From the NCBI RefSeq assembly GCF_003966735.1, contig NZ_AP017379.1, forward strand, positions 1-43,052: a stretch of 43,052 bases of DNA, given 5' to 3'. Below are positions 22,572 to 29,538 of the stretch, one piece after another (within the stretch, counting starts at the first letter, position 1; each line of letters opens with the position of its first letter). Under the pieces are notes generated by a model that was given only the letters and a program-made list of their open reading frames with translations, was not told the DNA's origin and made no database searches. This DNA is from Desulfovibrio ferrophilus (GTDB lineage Bacteria > Desulfobacterota > Desulfovibrionia > Desulfovibrionales > Desulfovibrionaceae). Made by a program: the position numbers and the translations under genes.

Positions 22572-23342
22572 ATGCAAATTGTTGTGATTGCCAATCGGAG
22601 CGGTGGCGTATCGAAGACCACGACAGCCCACAATCTGAGCGCGGCACTTGCGATTGCGGGTAAGAAAACGCTGGCGGTTGATCTTGATCCACAGTGCGAC
22701 CTAACCCGGTTTTCTGGCGTAGTTCCAGAGGAACAAGAGCAAAATGCAATTACCGTTGTTCTGGACAAGGAACCACTCGGCCCTGCGGTGGTGGAGATAG
22801 GCAAGAACCTTTCGCTTTTGCCGTGTCATCCTGATTTTGTTTCGGCTGATACCGAGCTCCAGACCAAAACTGGTGGAGAATTGTACGTTAAGAAGGCGCT
22901 CAAGGCGGCTACTGATTACGACTTTGTAATTCTGGATTCCCCGCCTAGCCTGGGCAAAGTCACCGTGGCCGCTATGGTGGCCGCGCATCATGTACTTATT
23001 CCCATGCCCACACAGTACAAGCCGCTTGAAGGTGCTGTCCGCACCCTTAATACAGTGGAGTTAGTCAAAGAAGATTTGAACCCTGATCTCAATGTTTTGG
23101 GAATCGTGGCAACCATGTTCGTTCGTGGCCGGTCCTTGGACAAGGAAGTTTTGCGCCACGTTGAAACCGCCGAAGGTTTTGAGGGACTTCTTTTTGATAC
23201 GGTGATCCGTCAAAACACGGACCTTGCGCAAGCTCCGAGCTACGGCAAAAGCATTTTTGAACACGCGCCGAGATCGAACGGCGCTCAAGATTACGTTGCA
23301 CTTACAAAGGAAATTGTCAGGAGGATGAAAAATGGCAGATAG
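22572..23342 (+). CDS. parA: ParA-family partition ATPase
   Basis: A 256-residue ParA/Soj/MinD ATPase that would position plasmid copies before division. The P-loop is at residues 9-17 (RSGGVSKTT), the A' motif FVILDSPPS is near 117-125, and the fold continues with the PMPTQYKPLEGA region. The P-loop is unusual: the signature lysine (usual KGG) is Ser10 and the Gly before the catalytic Lys15 is Ser14. It overlaps the RHH gene by 11 nt. Confidence 0.92.
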   Translation: MQIVVIANRSGGVSKTTTAHNLSAALAIAGKKTLAVDLDPQCDLTRFSGVVPEEQEQNAITVVLDKEPLGPAVVEIGKNLSLLPCHPDFVSADTELQTKTGGELYVKKALKAATDYDFVILDSPPSLGKVTVAAMVAAHHVLIPMPTQYKPLEGAVRTLNTVELVKEDLNPDLNVLGIVATMFVRGRSLDKEVLRHVETAEGFEGLLFDTVIRQNTDLAQAPSYGKSIFEHAPRSNGAQDYVALTKEIVRRMKNGR

Positions 23343-23595
23343 ATTCCCTAAACCAACGAGAACGAAGAAACCCGAAAGGGGAGAACAAAGCCTTTTGGGC
23401 AAGACCGGCAGCCCGGCACCGGCCAGTGAAGAAAAGGCAACACCCCCGCCTACGCGTAATGTCGTACTTTCGCATGAATTGACGGCGCGGCTCATCCAGT
23501 ATGAAATTGATTTAAAGACGAAAGGCGAACGCTTTAATTTCTCTGAAATTACGCGCAACGCATTAGGCAATTTTTTGGACAGAGAAGGGTTCTAG
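23332..23595 (+). CDS. Ribbon-helix-helix partition partner (ParB/ParG-like)
   Basis: An 87-residue protein. The disordered basic, Pro-rich N-terminus (residues 1-42) may stimulate ParA. The C-terminal ribbon-helix-helix domain (RNVVLSHELTARLIQYEID, then FNFSEITRNALGNFL) would bind the centromere and operator. It follows parA with an 11-nt overlap. It is the best candidate to bind the AATTGTTGAATTG sites. Confidence 0.8.
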   Translation: MADRFPKPTRTKKPERGEQSLLGKTGSPAPASEEKATPPPTRNVVLSHELTARLIQYEIDLKTKGERFNFSEITRNALGNFLDREGF

Positions 23596-23607
23596 GAGGT
23601 TTTAGAC

Positions 23608-23871
23608 ATGGGCAGGTGTCGTGTTTTGATTTTGGCGGTGGTGTTGGCCCTGGGCGGTGTTGTGAACGCCCACGCCCAAGATCAGGAAATTATGATTTGT
23701 ACCTCACAGGGCATTTCCAGTGATCCGACCAAGCCTACGCTAAGTTGTACGGATGGGGCGGGAGTAGTGTTTACCGAATCGTTGACTGATTTGTCGTTTC
23801 GCGGATATCGGTTAATCACGACCGAGTACGATGGTGCTAGGACGTATTATTTTCTTGGAAAGGATCGGTAG
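23608..23871 (+). CDS. Exported small protein
   Basis: An 87-residue protein with a signal peptide (VLILAVVLALGGVVNAHAQ) and a mature domain with two Cys (CTSQG and LSCTDG). TAGGAGG precedes the ATG, partly inside the end of the RHH gene. No family recognised. Confidence 0.7.
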   Translation: MGRCRVLILAVVLALGGVVNAHAQDQEIMICTSQGISSDPTKPTLSCTDGAGVVFTESLTDLSFRGYRLITTEYDGARTYYFLGKDR

Positions 23872-23911
23872 TTTTTTGTCTTTGGCCACTCGGTGGCCAC
23901 CGGACAAAAAA
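23872..23911. terminator. Bidirectional hairpin terminator
   Basis: TTTTTTGTC/GACAAAAAA outer arms with an inner GGCCA/TGGCC stem. T-runs on both strands let it work in both directions. Member of the dispersed TTTGTCC..GGACAAA family. Confidence 0.75.
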
Positions 23912-23921
23912 GAGGCGAGAT

Positions 23922-23954
23922 GCCGGGCAGGGCACCTCGCCAACACACAAACGG
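23922..23954 (+). repeat. Leader module, copy 4
   Basis: GCCGGGCAGGGC, then CCAACACACAAACGG. Here it lies 76 nt before the rep start and lacks the GGAG, so it is not the direct ribosome site. Confidence 0.6.
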
Positions 23955-24029
23955 TTTGGTGGAAAAGAACCCCACCGATACCGGCGATCCTAGAAGCCCC
24001 TTATCAAAGCGCAACCAAGGATCAACAGC

Positions 24030-25085
24030 ATGAAACATACTCATTTGGTGCCCAAAAGGCAAGGTTCACGCATGGCAACCGAAGATAAAGACCTCACGGA
24101 AGTACAGCAAAGAACGAATCGTCAACTTACGCTGTTTGAATCTATTCTTCGCAAAGGGCCATACTCCGGTATGATGGCCTTGGATGCTCTGATGCCTAAA
24201 TATTTCTATGGGAAGGCAACCCGAACAGAAGACGGTCACTTAAAAAGTTTGGAGCGTGTGTTCGATTTTGAGGGGCAGCCGTGCAAGCTCATCGTTGACC
24301 CCGCCCGCGTGACAGAGACACGGGGAAAGTACAAAGGACAACGTGTTGAGTTTTACATGGGCACGCGGGAAGAGAATGTATATGACGCTTTGCTTAAACT
24401 CGCCAAAGAAGGACAAGGGAAAATTTTAGACGATCAATTTGGAGTTGTTTTCAGTTTAAATCAGATCATCGCAGAGTTGAAAAATCATGGGCATACAATC
24501 AATTACAAAGATTTGATCAAATCGCTGAAAATTCTCCGTGGAACAAGTATTACGTTCAAAAGCCCCACCGTTGAATTTATGGAGTCTCCGCTGTTGTCCC
24601 TGGGGCTTCCTAATTCAAAAAACCCTAAATCGGCTTACGTCCGTTTTAATTCGCTTGTAGACGGAGCTCTTAAAAATAAGAGCTTGAGGCTATATAATTA
24701 TCAATTGGCGATGGGTATGGGCACTCTTGCTCGTAAATTGTTGAAACTGATTAGCTATGATCCGAACGGGGCGAACCTGGATCGGCCATACGAGTTCAGG
24801 CTGGTGCCGTTTCTTTCGATGAGCGGGTACGCTATAAATCAAAAACTCAAACGGAATGTCCAGTTGTTGGATAGTGCGGTCGAGGAATTGAAAATAGCGG
24901 AGCTTGTGCAGCGTTGGGACTGCGAACAAATAAAAGAGGGTAGGAAGATCATCGACTATAAATATAAGGTGTGGCCCTCTGAAAAATTTAGGCGGGAACT
25001 GGTCAGGATTCAAAAAGCTCAAAATGATGGTTCCCGCTGGATAGCTATTCAGGTAGCAGGACCGCCAACAAAGGTTTCAGAATAA
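24030..25085 (+). CDS. Plasmid replication initiator (iteron-binding Rep candidate)
   Basis: A 351-residue protein. Its identity rests on context and fold: it stands directly before eleven iterons, and its central and C-terminal parts look like tandem winged-helix domains (NQIIAELKNHGHTINYKDLI, then LKILRGTSITF; ARKLLKLISYDPNGANLDRP), as in TrfA/RepA-type initiators. Such proteins bind iterons, melt the origin and load the helicase. ATG 24030 has AAGGA upstream; ATG 24072 is an alternative. Confidence 0.75.
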   Translation: MKHTHLVPKRQGSRMATEDKDLTEVQQRTNRQLTLFESILRKGPYSGMMALDALMPKYFYGKATRTEDGHLKSLERVFDFEGQPCKLIVDPARVTETRGKYKGQRVEFYMGTREENVYDALLKLAKEGQGKILDDQFGVVFSLNQIIAELKNHGHTINYKDLIKSLKILRGTSITFKSPTVEFMESPLLSLGLPNSKNPKSAYVRFNSLVDGALKNKSLRLYNYQLAMGMGTLARKLLKLISYDPNGANLDRPYEFRLVPFLSMSGYAINQKLKRNVQLLDSAVEELKIAELVQRWDCEQIKEGRKIIDYKYKVWPSEKFRRELVRIQKAQNDGSRWIAIQVAGPPTKVSE

Positions 25086-25119
25086 ATTGTTCGTTTGGAT
25101 TTCGCTCGATGCCGACAAA

Positions 25120-25158
25120 AGACCGCCCCAGGCCCTTGCTTGTGTCGGTCTTTTTCTT
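25120..25158 (+). terminator. Probable rep terminator
   Basis: AGACCG/CGGTCT stem with a long loop, then TTTTCTT. A partial copy of the 40-bp dispersed element (CTCGATGCCGACAAAA) is upstream. Confidence 0.5.
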
Positions 25159-25451
25159 AGGGTTCTGATGCACCCTTGTGAATCGGTTAGGGTTCTGATG
25201 CACCTTTCGTTAGGGTTCTGATGCACCCGCGTTAGGGTTCTGATGCACCCACCTTGAAAAGTAAGGGTTCTGATGCACCTTTCGTTAGGGTTCTGATGCA
25301 CCTTTTTCCTTAAAATGATTAAAGGGTTAGGGTTCTGATGCACCCAGGGTTTGATTTGTAAGGGTTCTGATGCACCCTTGTAGGGGTTCTGATGCACCCT
25401 TTAGAGGTGGTTAGGGTTCTGATGCACCTTTCGTTAGGGTTCTGATGCACC
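25159..25451 (+). repeat. Eleven 16-bp iterons (oriV)
   Basis: AGGGTTCTGATGCACC (the ninth starts with G) begins at 25159, 25189, 25212, 25234, 25264, 25287, 25329, 25361, 25383, 25413 and 25436. Intervals are 22-23, 30-32 or 42 bp, i.e. two, three or four helical turns, so all copies face the same side. All are in the same direction as rep. This marks the vegetative origin. Confidence 0.92.
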
Positions 25452-26061
25452 CTTGGAGGGCTAAGCAGTTGTTTTTGAAGCTTCTTTTCATCCCTTCTTA
25501 TTCTTCTTATTCTTCTTCTTAAAAATTTCTTTCTTCATAGTCTGGTAGGAATTATTACCAATAGGCGGGGAGTCAAAAAAATATCCCCCCCTTACAACCC
25601 CCCTTAAGAGGGTTAAAGGAACGGGATTTTAACCAACAAGATTAGAAGGAACGCCAAGCATCGCCCTAAAATCTTAAGCCTGTGTTAACCCAAAGCTAAA
25701 TATTTAAATGTTCATAGCCACAGGCAAAACTATTCACTTCGATCCATGGGGCACGCTCCGCGTGATCCGCGCAATAGACAAGACTAGGGCAAGAAAAATC
25801 AGCCATAAAGGAAATACATGCGATTTTTCAATCGTATGTGCCCAACCCAAAACTGAGGGGCCTTTATTTTGCCCTCGCTTACGCTCAAATGGCTTTTTCA
25901 AGAAAGTTACACCCTGAATCATACTCAAAAAAGAAAAGGCCCGTAGAAACGAAATTTGGTGGTGTTTTACTTCTCTTTATAATTTCCAATCAGGGCACAT
26001 GGGGCACCGAGCGCGGGGCCAACTAAGGCCCAAGCGCAAAGTTTGTGCATTTTCCCATTTT
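25452..26061. other. AT-rich origin flank, no gene seen
   Basis: A pyrimidine/AT-rich stretch with repeated TTCTTATTC (about 25490-25545) directly follows the iterons and is a good candidate for the origin's melting region. The rest, to 26061, has only short frames without ribosome sites. No clear DnaA box was found by eye. Confidence 0.5.
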
Positions 26062-26108
26062 GTAAAGAGGAACGCTTTACGGTTGACTTGTAAAGCGTTC
26101 CTCTTTAC
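26062..26108. promoter_or_regulatory. Perfect 19-bp inverted repeat over a promoter
   Basis: GTAAAGAGGAACGCTTTAC (26062-26080) and its exact reverse complement (26090-26108), 9-nt centre. Each arm is itself built as GTAAAG-7 nt-CTTTAC, giving four half-sites. A TTGACT at 26083-26088 in the centre is 17 nt before TACGTT, so bound protein would cover the promoter. Confidence 0.6.
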
Positions 26109-26117
26109 GTTTTCAAT

Positions 26118-26522
26118 ATGAAGCGTTCATTCCGAATCCATCCTTGTTTTGCAGAGGTCAGCTTTTCGCGTGTGATCCGTGTGCTTCTCCGCTTTTCGGG
26201 AGCAGCAGCCTGTTATGCCGAAACGGAATCACAAACCGAAATCCGACGAGAGATATTCCGATTGATAGAAGGGCGGCTCGGTGGCGAGTTGCTGGCCGTG
26301 ATCCTGCCTGATGTTGGTACGCTGCCGGTGGACCCCAGCGGGGTAAAAATTATGCGTAACCTTTCGTGGCCGCCAGAACTTCAACGCTTCGATATTTCCG
26401 AATTCCTTCACGCCTTGTCTGAGGTCATGGCCGGTGGACAAGGCGAAGCGTTAGGGAAAATTCAAAAAGAGCAGATAGGGAACATGGCTTTTTGTCTTTT
26501 GACTGATGCCGTGGTGGGCTGA
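26118..26522 (+). CDS. Hypothetical protein, first gene past oriT
   Basis: A 134-residue frame starting at ATG 26118. There is no ribosome site, and the candidate promoter would start RNA almost at the ATG, so it may be leaderless or begin later (GTG codons near 26172). The C-terminal two thirds look protein-like (EIRREIFRLIEGRLGGELLA, FDISEFLHALSEVMAGG). No family recognised. If transfer runs as inferred, it is the first gene to enter the recipient. Confidence 0.5.
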   Translation: MKRSFRIHPCFAEVSFSRVIRVLLRFSGAAACYAETESQTEIRREIFRLIEGRLGGELLAVILPDVGTLPVDPSGVKIMRNLSWPPELQRFDISEFLHALSEVMAGGQGEALGKIQKEQIGNMAFCLLTDAVVG

Positions 26523-26567
26523 TTCTAGTCAAAAAAGGGGTGTGATAGCCCCCAAATGAACCTTTTT

Positions 26568-26591
26568 AGGCCCGTCCAGGGCCTTTTTTTG
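26568..26591 (+). terminator. Rho-independent terminator
   Basis: AGGCCC/GGGCCT stem, 5-nt loop, long T-run. Confidence 0.8.
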
Positions 26592-26620
26592 TTTTTCGGA
26601 AACCCGCGCCACTAATAGCT

Positions 26621-26737
26621 GTCACGCCCCTAGGGGTAGTTGTCACGCCCTTAAAACTGGTTGTCACGCCGCGATAGGCAGTTGTCACACCCGAAAACCC
26701 GCTGGTCACTCCCCAAACAGGCGATGTCACGAAATTA
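26621..26737. repeat. Six direct repeats at exactly 21-bp period
   Basis: GTCAC begins at 26621, 26642, 26663, 26684, 26705 and 26726. The consensus is TTGTCACGCC, degrading in the last three copies, and the period is exact. Two helical turns per repeat means phased protein binding. It lies between the last accessory terminator and the oriT region. Confidence 0.85.
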
Positions 26738-26977
26738 GAGAACCGCAAACCTTTCTGACAACATGACGGCGCTCTTACGTTGCTTTTTTGATGTTCATTT
26801 AGTCGTGAGTGCTATTTCTTTGTTTTATTCACATCTTCAACACAACTCAGATCGGGTTTAATGTACCGTTGTCTTTAGTTTTGCTGATATTACTATGGAA
26901 ATATCTATCTCAAAGACTCGCTAAATATTTCCACAACACGATTCTTTCCAGATCGTTGTAATATCCATGGTTAGTTT

Positions 26978-27034
26978 TTGACATAGAGTGCATGTCTTCG
27001 CGTGCTTGACATGACAGCGATTGCCTGTAAACAG
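26978..27034 (+). promoter_or_regulatory. Candidate mob promoter with repeated TTGACAT
   Basis: TTGACAT occurs at 26978 and 27006, with the inverted half CATGTC between them (26991-26996). The second TTGACA is 16 nt before TAAACA. The arms CATGTC/GACATG form an inverted repeat that could be an operator for MobC. Confidence 0.4.
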
Positions 27035-27044
27035 TCAACCTACG

Positions 27045-27132
27045 TCAAAAAATACCCTGGCAGGATTCGCCATTTGTGCCACAAATGACCCACGGCTACG
27101 CCCTGGTCCTGCTTTTCGCCAAGAGCGAAAAG
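27045..27132 (-). other. Origin of transfer candidate (oriT) with nick site
   Basis: On the minus strand an inverted repeat CATTTGTG-G-CACAAATG (27087-27071) is followed after 4 nt by ATCCTG (27066-27061), then CCA. ATCCTG|C is the nick core of RP4/VirD2-type (MOBP) systems. The plus strand reads TGGCAGGAT, like a T-DNA border. Nicking between 27061 and 27060 would send the minus strand leftward. A second hairpin CTTTTCGC/GCGAAAAG is at 27112-27132. Confidence 0.65.
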
Positions 27133-27215
27133 GTGGGCCAAGCCCCCCGAAGGGTCCCCCCGAAACCGCGCCACCCTGTCCACAGGAAGGGCCCGACGCT
27201 TGGGAAGAGGAAGAC

Positions 27216-27590
27216 ATGGGAAAAGACTTGAAACATACGACAGTCCGTTTGTCGGAAGACGAACGTGCAGGACTAGACAAGCGCCGGAAGCGGGAGGGAG
27301 GTACGCGATCCGCACACATCCGTTTGGCCGTGCATCGCTATCTGAACACAGAGCCGCCCGAATTATCGCCCAAGGTTTTAGAGCGTTTGAATCTTTTGGA
27401 ACAGGCTCTAGCTCCACTCGGCTCCAACCTGAATCAGATTGCCCGGCGTTTGAACCAGTTCAAGGCAGATGGATTGAATGTTGGCGATTTGGAAGACGTA
27501 CAAGGTGACCTTTTAGATTTGTTCACAGACATGCGCGATGAAATGATTGAGGTTCAGGATGAGCTCACAGAACAATTACGATTACGATGA
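27216..27590 (+). CDS. mobC: MobC-family relaxosome accessory protein
   Basis: A 124-residue protein. The N-terminal ribbon-helix-helix part (KHTTVRLSEDERAGLDKRRK, then SAHIRLAVHRYL) is followed by the MobC signature APLGSNLNQIARRLNQ at about residues 68-84. MobC binds oriT and helps the relaxase open it. ATG 27216 is behind GAAGAGGAAG; upstream in-frame codons lie in the oriT. It overlaps the relaxase gene by 32 nt. Confidence 0.88.
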   Translation: MGKDLKHTTVRLSEDERAGLDKRRKREGGTRSAHIRLAVHRYLNTEPPELSPKVLERLNLLEQALAPLGSNLNQIARRLNQFKADGLNVGDLEDVQGDLLDLFTDMRDEMIEVQDELTEQLRLR

Positions 27591-29412
27591 TGAGCAAACC
27601 GGCGGACGTGGCGGAGGCAGTAAAGGCGGTAGGGTAAAAATCCCCACAAGCCAGAGCGGGGGAAGTGGGAAAACCGGCTCCGGGAGCTCAGGCCAAGCCG
27701 CGAAGCCTTCACAGGCAGTCATAAAACACATTAGCAGCCCGAAAGGGCCGGGTGTTCGTCGATCTTTGGATTATATTGCGAGGCTTGAGCTTGAAGGACA
27801 AGAAGGCGAACACCTGAATGAACTTCAAGACGAGCTCGATTTGCCCGAAGTGCCCCAAGCGCCACCCGGTATGATGCGTGAAATTAGGGATGCGGAGAGG
27901 GCGCAAAATGCAGAATTAACAGCGATCCGCGACGAGCGCCGCGAGATATACAAAGAGTTAGGACCGGAACGCCAGAAGGAGCGGGGCAGTGAGATTGTGC
28001 GACAAGCCGGGCTCGCGTTTACCGGAGCCCAGGCCAAAGACAAAACGAAGTTGCCACCTGTAGTGCAAGGCAAATTGCCTCGCGTAAAAGCGCAGCCGGT
28101 TTTGACTCCCGAACAGAATAAATATTTTCAGGAGCGGACGTTCAAGGCCAGGATCAAATATCGAGAAGATTACGCCCGTGCAATCCGTACGAACTACGCC
28201 GACAAGGCCGTCAAGACTGCACTTGAAAGCGCCCAGGAACGCCGAAATGTTCAAGCTATGGCCGTTAATAAAATTTCGAAATCACAAAAAGCCAAGCGTG
28301 ATAGGGCACTAAAACGCACCGAAATACTATTCAAGAAGACCTTGCGCGACATTGAGACAGGAGATCATTTCTACACCCGGTCACAAAAGGCAAAAAGAAC
28401 CAGTGGGAAGAATTCCCAAGAAAAGAAACAAGAAGCTCACGTAAAGCTGATCCGCGATGATGGCGGATGGATCACGACGAGGGAAGGAATCAAGAAACAT
28501 AATGACCGCTGGCAGAAACAATTCAAAGCGGTCAAGGTCAAAGGTCGAAAGGGCAAAACACGAGATACCATGCACTTTACCTTTTCCGCTGGTGCAGACC
28601 AAACGCCAGAGAACCGCGAGAAGGTTTTGGCGGCTGCCCAGGCCGTGGCTAAGAAGCATTTCAAGGGGCATGAATATGTAATTGGTTTGCATCAAGACGC
28701 AAAACATCCACATGTTCATGTTTTGCTGAATACGCATCCGAAGCTGCGGGAAAAGGGAAAGACACAAAAATTTCATTATACAAACAGCGTGCGAGAGGAA
28801 TCCCGCAAGGACTTTGGACGAGAGCTTTCTATGCGCGGCCTTGAGCATATAGCCACCCGTAAATCTCAAGAAAAGCCACCTCATCTACATGAACAGATAG
28901 GAAAGCAACTGGCTTCGCTAGAGCGCCGAGAGAGGCAATTTCAGCGGGGGATGAAACGAAAAGCGCCACGCCGGGATGTTCCAGGCCACCGCGAAGCAGT
29001 GCGCAAACAGCTTGGCAGGATGCAGACGGCCATTGATAAAGCCTCCTGGGGAACCATGCAGAAAGGTGAAGCTCAAAAGGCCGTTAGAAACTTTTCCAAA
29101 GACTTTGAACGGAGGCATAAGAAATTGAATGTCCACGAACTCAATTCAACCATGCGGAGTATAGAAGGTAACGTGAAAGGTCTTGAAAATGATTCCGAAG
29201 ACGCACGCGGGATGAAGGGTAGCAACAAGCGTCAAAGAGGCAAGACAATAGAGAATTTGGGCAAGACCGGGCTAGGACAAATTGAGCGGGCAAGAAAGGC
29301 TATTCGAGAAAGCAAGCAGCTTCCCAAGGAGCAACGGCTGGATGCGTTGAAATTGCTCAAGGGTCATGAGCGGTCAATCCATAAGGCGATGGGAAGAAGC
29401 AAAGGGCGTTAG
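27559..29412 (+). CDS. MOBP-type relaxase
   Basis: A 617-residue relaxase that would nick oriT and pilot the strand into the recipient. The Gly/Ser-rich N-terminal extension (about 1-50) is followed by motif I with the probable catalytic Tyr72 (LDYIAR). The metal-binding motif III is HQDAKHPHVHVLLN, with H378, H385 and H387. The long basic C-terminal half (about 400-617) is helical and has no primase or helicase motif. ATG 27559 is preferred, with GAGGTTCAGG upstream; TTG 27547 is possible. Confidence 0.92.
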   Translation: MSSQNNYDYDDEQTGGRGGGSKGGRVKIPTSQSGGSGKTGSGSSGQAAKPSQAVIKHISSPKGPGVRRSLDYIARLELEGQEGEHLNELQDELDLPEVPQAPPGMMREIRDAERAQNAELTAIRDERREIYKELGPERQKERGSEIVRQAGLAFTGAQAKDKTKLPPVVQGKLPRVKAQPVLTPEQNKYFQERTFKARIKYREDYARAIRTNYADKAVKTALESAQERRNVQAMAVNKISKSQKAKRDRALKRTEILFKKTLRDIETGDHFYTRSQKAKRTSGKNSQEKKQEAHVKLIRDDGGWITTREGIKKHNDRWQKQFKAVKVKGRKGKTRDTMHFTFSAGADQTPENREKVLAAAQAVAKKHFKGHEYVIGLHQDAKHPHVHVLLNTHPKLREKGKTQKFHYTNSVREESRKDFGRELSMRGLEHIATRKSQEKPPHLHEQIGKQLASLERRERQFQRGMKRKAPRRDVPGHREAVRKQLGRMQTAIDKASWGTMQKGEAQKAVRNFSKDFERRHKKLNVHELNSTMRSIEGNVKGLENDSEDARGMKGSNKRQRGKTIENLGKTGLGQIERARKAIRESKQLPKEQRLDALKLLKGHERSIHKAMGRSKGR

Positions 29413-29422
29413 CATGTAAACG

Positions 29423-29458
29423 AAAGGGTTCTGCTTTTAATTGCAGAACCCTTTTTAA
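29423..29458 (+). terminator. Rho-independent terminator of the mob operon
   Basis: Perfect 12-bp stem AAAGGGTTCTGC/GCAGAACCCTTT, 8-nt loop, T-tail. It separates the convergent mob and tra operons. Confidence 0.92.
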
Positions 29459-29538
29459 TTTGTCGGCATCGATCGAGGTCCGGACGGACAAAAACGGAAA
29501 CATATTTGTCTTTGGCCATTCATCCAGGGCCGAACAAA
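29459..29538 (-). terminator. Double-hairpin element ending the tra operon
   Basis: This is an inverted copy of the dispersed 40-bp element (TTTGTCGGC..GGACAAAAA, 29459-29495) plus a TTTGT-GGCC/GGCC-ACAAA hairpin at 29505-29538, touching the topB stop. The same two-hairpin pair opens the four long structured repeats. Confidence 0.65.

Noticed and set aside
25077-25397. Minus-strand repetitive peptide over the iterons
   Set aside because: It is the translated iteron array; the DNA repeats explain it.
25159-25451. CRISPR array
   Set aside because: Repeats are only 16 bp, spacers vary from 6 to 26 bp, no cas genes, and rep lies directly upstream; iterons fit better.
25708-26026. Short frames in the gap after oriV
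   Set aside because: No ribosome sites, no recognisable sequence and conflicting frames; treated as non-coding.
26566-26748. Minus-strand peptide with repeated GVTT units
   Set aside because: Periodicity comes from the 21-bp DNA repeats (seven codons per unit); no ribosome site and it runs through a terminator.
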